NCBI GenBank assembly: GCA_002439285.1 | Contig: DJTQ01000051.1 | Coordinates: forward strand, 1-10,915 | DNA: 10,915 nt | DNA from: Paenibacillaceae bacterium UBA6304 | GTDB lineage: Bacteria; Bacillota; Bacilli; Paenibacillales; Paenibacillaceae | Direction: 5' to 3' | Shown: one piece after another, positions 6,367 to 10,915 of the stretch | Layout of the letters: each line of letters begins with the position of its first letter | Position numbering within the stretch: position 1 is the stretch's first letter | The notes under the pieces: generated by a model | What the model was told of the DNA's origin: nothing | Databases searched by the model: none | What the model saw: the letters and a program-made list of their open reading frames with translations, nothing else | Program-made: the position numbers and the translations under genes

Positions 6367-6945
6367 TTACAATTTCTTAGCTTCGGGCTTCCAGACTTCC
6401 AACTGGTCCCAAGTCATGTTAAGAGCCTCGAGCTCATCCCAATTTAAATTCGCGCCATCCAGCTCTTCCCATCTCAAATACGTATATTCGAACCGGATGC
6501 TTAAATGGGCCGGAACGATTTCGCGAAGCGCCGTTCTTACATCGTTGAGATTCGGCGGTACGCCGCGCTTTCCGATAAACGTGATAACCACTTCGTATTT
6601 ATCGAAGATTTCCTGCACTTGGATTTCTCCGTTTTCAAACGAATCCACCACATTTTTAATGACGGCAAGGGTCACCGTACCGGCTCCCCGCAGCTTCGAT
6701 TTAATGACGGAACGTCTCTGCTCCTTAGGCTTGCTCTCGTCAACGGGAATACCGCAAACGGTTTCCCAATAGGACAACCCCCAAACTGCGGTATCGACAA
6801 AAAACTGCTGCAGTACATCCTGAATCCGGTCCTGCAGCTGTATAATTTCTTTCGCTTCCCGGGCGGTCAAATTCCTTACTATGCGGGAGTCGCCATAATA
6901 ATGGGGCAAATAATCAAGCATATCGGTCTTTATATTACGAGACAA
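6367..6945 (-). CDS. xkdU: XkdU-like baseplate/tail protein (DUF2313, YmfQ-like)
   Basis: A 192-residue member of the YmfQ/XkdU (DUF2313) family, baseplate-to-fibre proteins comparable to Mu gp48 and P2 gpI. Family features seen are DMLDYLPHYYGDS (8-20), the Trp-rich AVWGLSYWETVCGI (53-66) and AGTVTLAVIKNVVDSF (88-103). The start is a TTG, not an ATG: GGGGCGGTGA lies seven bases before it, while the ATG at codon 9 has no ribosome binding site. It overlaps xkdT by 11 bases. The C-terminus carries three 10-residue repeats of type W-x-x-L-x-x-x-N, with Trp at 159, 169 and 179, described separately. It should sit at the baseplate edge between XkdT and the fibre. Confidence 0.87.
   Translation of the reverse strand: MSRNIKTDMLDYLPHYYGDSRIVRNLTAREAKEIIQLQDRIQDVLQQFFVDTAVWGLSYWETVCGIPVDESKPKEQRRSVIKSKLRGAGTVTLAVIKNVVDSFENGEIQVQEIFDKYEVVITFIGKRGVPPNLNDVRTALREIVPAHLSIRFEYTYLRWEELDGANLNWDELEALNMTWDQLEVWKPEAKKL
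6409..6471 (-). repeat. Decapeptide repeat coding region in xkdU
   Basis: Three units, WEELDGANLN, WDELEALNMT and WDQLEVW, at residues 159-185, spaced exactly ten residues (30 bases) apart. At DNA level the units are diverged, so this is an old or selected repeat and not a recent duplication. It probably forms a regular acidic/aromatic surface for docking the next tail component. Confidence 0.7.
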
Positions 6946-7996
6946 CGAAATTCACCGCCCCGGCTACGGCCACTTGATCCTCATTGATTTGCAGATTCTC
7001 CGAAGCTCCGTTAATCTTCAATTCTTTAAAGTCGGTGACTGCTTCAATATCAAGCAAAAGTCCGAACACCCTGTTATATGGAACCACGGTGCTATGAAAA
7101 GCTAAATCCGCCAGATAATTCTCCAATTCCTTGGCAAACTGCACCTTCACGTCCCCCAACACCGCCCCGGGTGCCAGTGTCAATCGGGCAGAAACGTCAA
7201 TCTTCACTTCCTGCGCGGGAGATACGGTGACCAGGGCGCCAACCGGGCGGCGCTCTTCCACCGCTTCTTGGACACGATCGATGATCGCCTGTCCTGGAGC
7301 TCTTTTATCTGCCGACAGAATGGACAGCTTCACGGTGCCCCCGCCATTCCATACGGGAAATACTTTCACGTCGCCAACGCCCCGCACTTCCAGAGCCCAT
7401 TGTCTATAATGCCAAGCATTGCCGCTGGTCGCCGGTCTGCGCACGCGGTCGAAATATCTTACCAGGAGCGATTCGTCCGATTCGATTTCCGCCCCGTTGG
7501 TAAAAGGGTCCGGGTTCGTTACGGTAACGATGCCCGATTGATTGCCCAGGACCAGCGTTATCCGGCTTGCCGCTACATTCCCCCGGCTACCGCCCAAAAC
7601 TGCACTAGCCTTCACAACGGCTTTGCCCTGTTTGATGATTCCTTCCTCGGAAGTCACAAACACGACAGCTTCCTCTTCATCCGTAGATACGGCGGTCCCA
7701 AGCGGGATTACCGTATTCTCGTCGCCACGGAAGAGGAGTTCCCCCTCCGCCTTGACGCTCGGAAGACGGGTAAGGCCGAATTCGCCCGCACGCAAATCAA
7801 GAAATTCACCCGGCTGCTGCGGACCGGCAAAACCGAATTTCAATACATTATCCAGTTCAATGTAGGCATGCGCGAGCTCAATCGCGGCGGGGGAGAGCAA
7901 GTCGAAGGTGACCGATCCCTGACGCTTATCCAGCTCCACCGGCGTAGCGTCCAGCATCCGCTGCAATATCGCTGCTTTCGTCTGATTCTCATACAT
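6935..7996 (-). CDS. xkdT: Baseplate J-like protein XkdT
   Basis: A 353-residue baseplate wedge protein of the Baseplate_J (P2 gpJ, Mu gp47, T4 gp6-related) family, normal in length. The N-terminus has the usual RQGSVTFDLLSPAAIELA (25-42) and GEFLDLRAGEFGLTR (63-77). Next comes the beta-rich domain with GSRGNVAASRI (136-146). The diagnostic core is RRPATSGNAWHYRQWALEV (186-204) followed by VGDVKVFPVWNGGGTV (207-222). It builds the baseplate ring that triggers sheath contraction, which marks the particle as contractile. The ATG at 7996 lies two bases after the xkdS stop, with AGGAGGTGA inside the end of xkdS at 8008-8016. Confidence 0.93.
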   Translation of the reverse strand: MYENQTKAAILQRMLDATPVELDKRQGSVTFDLLSPAAIELAHAYIELDNVLKFGFAGPQQPGEFLDLRAGEFGLTRLPSVKAEGELLFRGDENTVIPLGTAVSTDEEEAVVFVTSEEGIIKQGKAVVKASAVLGGSRGNVAASRITLVLGNQSGIVTVTNPDPFTNGAEIESDESLLVRYFDRVRRPATSGNAWHYRQWALEVRGVGDVKVFPVWNGGGTVKLSILSADKRAPGQAIIDRVQEAVEERRPVGALVTVSPAQEVKIDVSARLTLAPGAVLGDVKVQFAKELENYLADLAFHSTVVPYNRVFGLLLDIEAVTDFKELKINGASENLQINEDQVAVAGAVNFVVS

Positions 7997-7998
7997 GG

Positions 7999-8412
7999 TT
8001 AAATACTCACCTCCTGCTCAATAACTCCCTCGCTGGTCAGGACCGTAAACGTGACGAACAATTTGTCGCTATCCCTTACTATCTGAAAATTCCGGACCTC
8101 CTGAATACGGTCATCCTCCAGAAGTGCCTCGGTAATGACCCGCGTAATCTCGCTCTTTAACAATTGCTGCGAAATGTCCTGGCCCAGCAAGCTCTCAAGC
8201 TCACAGCCGTATTGGCCATTGTAGATCAAATAACGGTAACGTGCCGTTTGGATCGCCTTGCGGATGGACTGGCTTACCGCCTCTTTACCATCAATCATCC
8301 GCTCGCCCACTTCTCCCGATTTAAAATCGAGGCTGTAAGTTCGGGAAGCAGACGGGGTCGGCTTCACTTCCACAAAGCGCTCTTCTTGGCCTCGCAGCGG
8401 AGATAATCCCAT
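7999..8412 (-). CDS. xkdS: XkdS-like baseplate protein (DUF2634, gp25-like)
   Basis: A 137-residue protein of the XkdS/DUF2634 family, related to the T4 gp25 wedge protein. The family core is IRKAIQTARYRYLIYN, then YGCELESLLGQDI (50-80), then a helix (KSEITRVITEALLEDDRI) and two C-terminal strands. In contractile systems it links the hub region to the sheath and to the J protein. Stop and start overlap as TAATG with xkdR at 8412, and GGCGGTGATG lies just upstream. Product and order agree with the PBSX cluster. Confidence 0.88.
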   Translation of the reverse strand: MGLSPLRGQEERFVEVKPTPSASRTYSLDFKSGEVGERMIDGKEAVSQSIRKAIQTARYRYLIYNGQYGCELESLLGQDISQQLLKSEITRVITEALLEDDRIQEVRNFQIVRDSDKLFVTFTVLTSEGVIEQEVSI

Positions 8413-8861
8413 TAATACATCACCGCCCGATCCAAAATAATATAGGTCTGCCCCTGATGAATCCCGGCGACGATGACTCGGTCGCCTTCCTTGAGCTCGT
8501 CGATAAATTCCAGCTCAACTTCTTTAGCGACAAATTTTGCGGAGGCCAGCCCAAAGGAAAGGAACTTTATGCTTCCCGTTCCTTGGGTTAAAGTTAAAGT
8601 TGAGGACTGGGATATAGAGGATGAGGAGATCTCCGCTTTATTCTCTGTGCTCAAGTTCACCTTCCGTGTATACTTCGTTAGCGACTGGGCGACGATTAGA
8701 TCATCTTTTTCAAGTTCCACATTCATATGATCCACCTTGATTTTCAGTTCGGGAGGTTTGGCCGTAACGGTCGCAAGCTCGAAGGTAATTTCGCTGTTGT
8801 ATCCAATCTTGCGGATCAACTGCACCAGCTGGCTTGCTCCCGAGCCTTCAATGCGTTCCAT
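8412..8861 (-). CDS. xkdR: XkdR-like baseplate protein (DUF2577)
   Basis: A 149-residue protein in the xkdR position. The C-terminal segment LKEGDRVIVAGIHQGQTYIILDRAV (122-146, quoted in part) is the DUF2577 signature, an OB-like beta region probably belonging to the central spike or hub. N-terminal residues 1-60 are beta-rich, with KPPELKIKVDH. Residues ~70-95 form a Ser/Thr-rich, low-complexity stretch (TENKAEISSSSISQSSTLT) that may be a flexible or beta-helical linker. It overlaps xkdQ (TAATG at 8861) and has GAAGGGGG upstream. Confidence 0.82.
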   Translation of the reverse strand: MERIEGSGASQLVQLIRKIGYNSEITFELATVTAKPPELKIKVDHMNVELEKDDLIVAQSLTKYTRKVNLSTENKAEISSSSISQSSTLTLTQGTGSIKFLSFGLASAKFVAKEVELEFIDELKEGDRVIVAGIHQGQTYIILDRAVMY

Positions 8862-9877
8862 TACTTGGCCCCCTTCTTTTCTTCCTTGTATTCCATCTTC
8901 GGAATGTCATCGGTTGCCGACAAGGTCAGCGACATCGTATGGCTTCCGTTCTGGAACCGGTGTTCATCGGCCGATACATAGTATCCGCCGAGAATCCCCG
9001 TTATCGATTCCTTGACGTAAACACAGGAACCCGCAACCACATCGGGTATGCCTAGACAATCGATACGGGCCTGATCCTCGATCGTGGACAAATCCTTCAA
9101 CAATTGCTTAGCCCTCTGCTCCATTTGTGATTTGGTCATTTCTTTTTCCGGCTTCTCCAAATGCTGCATGACTCCGAACCTCTTGATCAGTTCTCCATCC
9201 TTGACGTTCGCGGAGATTTCCTTTTTCTTCGCGTCGCCGCCGATGACCTTAATCTGTGTACGGGTATCTTCGATCGATTGGGAGTAACTGGCATCCAGCA
9301 GGTTGACCCCGTTTTCCAAAACCCACTTCCCTTCCTGCTCTTTCCGGGCAAGCAGTTGCAATTTGCCTTCCTTTGAGGTGATCCAAAAATGCTGTCCGTT
9401 TTGCTTTTGAGTTTCGGTGAGCGCGGTCACCATCATCTCAAAGAGCGTTTTCTCACGGAAAACCAGCTTCGGAATCACATAACCCGTATCGTGTATTTCT
9501 CCCGTCGGTACGGAAAACTCATTGCACAGCCGTTTGATGATAGCCGATGCGGATTGACCGCGAAAAATTTTCGTATCCTTGCTTTTGGTCAGATAAATAT
9601 TGTCGTCATAAGCCGTTAAAGTCATTTGCCCCTTGGCGTTGATCTGATCCGCAAACAACACGCCGCGAAACAGCTCCTGCTTCTCATTTAGGATCAATCG
9701 CAGCTCCGCGCCTTTCTCGAACGTCATGAACAGTTTCCGAAGGTCCCCCGTATTGGACAGTTCCACAACCAGCTTGCGGGAAGCCTGCTTGATATCGCCG
9801 GACCACTGAATCAACTTGACGATATGATCCAAATAGACGTTTTGGTTCGCATCCTTGTAGATGACATTCCAGTTCAT
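8861..9877 (-). CDS. xkdQ: XkdQ-like tail hub protein (gpD/gp27 fold type)
   Basis: A 338-residue protein matching the XkdQ/YqbQ hub family, the Gram-positive counterpart of the P2 gpD / T4 gp27 hub. Family cues are the start MNWNVIYKDANQNVYLDHIV, the segment KLVVELSNT followed by the gpD-like GAELRLILNEKQELFRGVLF (56-75), then TLTAYDDNIYLTKSKDT (86-102). Further on is SASAIIKRLCNEFSVPTGEI (109-128), and near the C-terminus CLGIPDVVAGSCVYVKE and GGYYVSADEHRFQNGSHTM. The hub joins the tube and tape measure to the baseplate. The ATG overlaps the xkdP stop (ATGA at 9874-9877). Confidence 0.88.
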   Translation of the reverse strand: MNWNVIYKDANQNVYLDHIVKLIQWSGDIKQASRKLVVELSNTGDLRKLFMTFEKGAELRLILNEKQELFRGVLFADQINAKGQMTLTAYDDNIYLTKSKDTKIFRGQSASAIIKRLCNEFSVPTGEIHDTGYVIPKLVFREKTLFEMMVTALTETQKQNGQHFWITSKEGKLQLLARKEQEGKWVLENGVNLLDASYSQSIEDTRTQIKVIGGDAKKKEISANVKDGELIKRFGVMQHLEKPEKEMTKSQMEQRAKQLLKDLSTIEDQARIDCLGIPDVVAGSCVYVKESITGILGGYYVSADEHRFQNGSHTMSLTLSATDDIPKMEYKEEKKGAK

Positions 9878-10533
9878 TTAGGGATCACCAGCTTCTGTCC
9901 GGGGGATATTCGGTTAGGATTCTTCCCGATGACAGCTCCGTTGACCGCATAAATTTCTTTCCATCGGTCTCCGTTTCCGAGCGTCCGCTGGGCGATTTTC
10001 CATAGTGTATCTCCAGGAACGACGACATAGGATGCGGGAGGCTTCTTGGTATCGGGGCGGTGCTCCCCCGTAATAACCATCGCTTTGCCGGATCCGGATG
10101 TCTCCACCTGGCGGAACTGTACCTCTTTGTACTCCTTCAACTCCAATTCATAGTACACATCGCCCGGGCTCCCCGCGCGTTCGCTATACTGGAAGGACCG
10201 AATCGTGACCAAACCTTTGATTTTGGTTCCGGTAATGTCCAGGCGCACAGGACTTCGTCTCTTCATCCAACTCTCGATCTTCTCCACCGTGTCCCAAGGA
10301 ACCGGGAGGTCTTCATATTCGCAGTAGCCTGGATGATAATCCCGCGGAAAGAAGGACGCAAAAGCATATTCCTTCAGTGCAGCCTCCCCGATCACCGTGT
10401 ATTCTCCCAACTCCGTAACCTGCACGTCGTCATAGCCATGCGAGGTTTTGACGGAGACTTGCTCCGGATTCACCGGCAACCAGAGCCATTCCTTCTCATC
10501 AATCGTCTTCAGCCAGAATTCTAAGGCCGCCAT
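9874..10533 (-). CDS. xkdP: LysM-domain tail protein XkdP
   Basis: A 219-residue protein. Residues 1-145 form the XkdP/gp53-like N-terminal domain (LPVNPEQVSVKTSHGYDDV, FASFFPRDYHPGYCEYEDLP). After a Gly/Pro-rich linker there is one LysM domain at 169-218: YVVVPGDTLWKIAQRTLG, RWKEIYAVN, ISPGQKLVIP. In contractile tails this protein lies between tape measure and hub, and the LysM may hold the baseplate together or touch peptidoglycan. Its ATG at 10533 shares one base with the stop of the tape measure gene, and GGGAGGATT lies about 11 bases upstream. Confidence 0.92.
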   Translation of the reverse strand: MAALEFWLKTIDEKEWLWLPVNPEQVSVKTSHGYDDVQVTELGEYTVIGEAALKEYAFASFFPRDYHPGYCEYEDLPVPWDTVEKIESWMKRRSPVRLDITGTKIKGLVTIRSFQYSERAGSPGDVYYELELKEYKEVQFRQVETSGSGKAMVITGEHRPDTKKPPASYVVVPGDTLWKIAQRTLGNGDRWKEIYAVNGAVIGKNPNRISPGQKLVIPK

Positions 10534-10915
10534 TATGCCATCAATCCTCCCGCCGCTTTAATCTCGCGGGCCAGCGCTCTGGCAATCGCGTCGATATCGG
10601 ATTCCTGACGGACGTTAAACGTATTGCCCGTAATCGATATCGTTCCCCCTGTGCCGCCTTGGGAGAATTCCCGGTTTTCGCTCGCCGTCATGATCCGTTC
10701 GCCCTTATGTAACCGGGCCATCATGCCGTCATAAGGGACATAGTCCATCCCGTGATATTTGCTTGTCGGCGGTCCGCCGTTCGCAGTCGCCTGCCCTGCC
10801 GCATGGCCATTCACCTCGAGCGTAGCCTTCTTGCCATCTCCGAAGCCGATCGAGTCCAATAGCGAGTTTACCGCGTCGCCGGCCATGTTGACGTATTTCA
10901 TGATCGAGTCCATAT
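10533..10915 (-). CDS. xkdO: Tail tape measure protein, C-terminal end (XkdO-like)
   Basis: The frame is open through the right edge, so only the last ~127 residues are visible and the apparent ATG at 10913 is internal. They carry the well-known tape measure C-terminus: HGMDYVPYDGMMARLHKGER followed by IMTASENR, then a Gly-rich turn, ITGNTFNVRQESDIDAIARA and a final Ala/Lys/Gly helix. The tape measure sets tail length and is the largest tail gene, so several kilobases should lie to the right. Its place directly before the LysM gene agrees with PBSX. Confidence 0.87.
   Translation of the reverse strand, partial: MDSIMKYVNMAGDAVNSLLDSIGFGDGKKATLEVNGHAAGQATANGGPPTSKYHGMDYVPYDGMMARLHKGERIMTASENREFSQGGTGGTISITGNTFNVRQESDIDAIARALAREIKAAGGLMA

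Noticed and set aside
6505..6987. Rightward 160-codon frame opposite xkdU
   Set aside because: Antisense to a recognised DUF2313 gene, no ribosome binding site and no family resemblance.
7268..8002. Long rightward frame (244 codons) opposite xkdT
   Set aside because: It lies wholly antisense to a certain baseplate J gene, has no ribosome binding site at its ATG, and its composition is typical of a shadow frame.

Overview
The window looks chromosomal and comes from a Bacillales-type Firmicute, most likely Paenibacillus or a close relative. The evidence is strong AGGAGG-like ribosome binding sites, a recognisable des-desK-desR cold-sensing locus of the Bacillus subtilis type, and a PBSX-like (xkd) contractile tail gene cluster. 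The genus is an inference from gene content and style, not from a marker gene.

Left part (1-1620). The 3' part of a WYL-domain transcriptional regulator runs rightward out of the window edge. It converges on a leftward gene for a TVP38/TMEM64 (VTT, DedA-like) membrane protein, which has its own -10 box and ribosome binding site. The 350-base gap behind that gene holds a striking 195-base fold-back element (1425-1619). It has perfect 17-bp terminal inverted repeats and nested inner arms, encodes no protein, and ends one base from the desR stop codon. It looks like a MITE or other palindromic intergenic repeat.

Middle (1621-4620, all leftward). This is a membrane-fluidity circuit. Des is an acyl-lipid desaturase with three histidine boxes, DesK a membrane-thermosensor histidine kinase, and DesR its LuxR/NarL-type response regulator. 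des ends in an intrinsic terminator whose stem is fully paired only in leftward RNA. A TATAAT box just behind it probably serves desKR. Upstream of des lies a TGACA-N2-TGTCA inverted repeat about 65 bases ahead of the predicted start of transcription, placed where phosphorylated DesR would be expected to bind. The desaturase probably starts at a TTG codon downstream of the longest-frame ATG.

Right part (4624-10915, all leftward). This is the distal end of a contractile tail/baseplate operon. In transcription order it holds the C-terminus of the tape measure protein (XkdO-like), XkdP (LysM), XkdQ (hub), XkdR (DUF2577), XkdS (DUF2634, gp25-like), XkdT (baseplate J), XkdU (DUF2313, with a C-terminal decapeptide repeat), a tail fibre with a discoidin-like region, a 146-residue protein with an Ig-like C-terminus, and a 79-residue predicted coiled-coil protein. 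Genes overlap or nearly touch (TAATG, ATGA), so translation is probably coupled, and two genes start with TTG behind strong Shine-Dalgarno sites. No holin or endolysin follows. The cluster runs directly up to the des promoter with no convincing terminator. It may be a prophage remnant, a tailocin-like particle or part of an intact prophage; the window cannot decide which.
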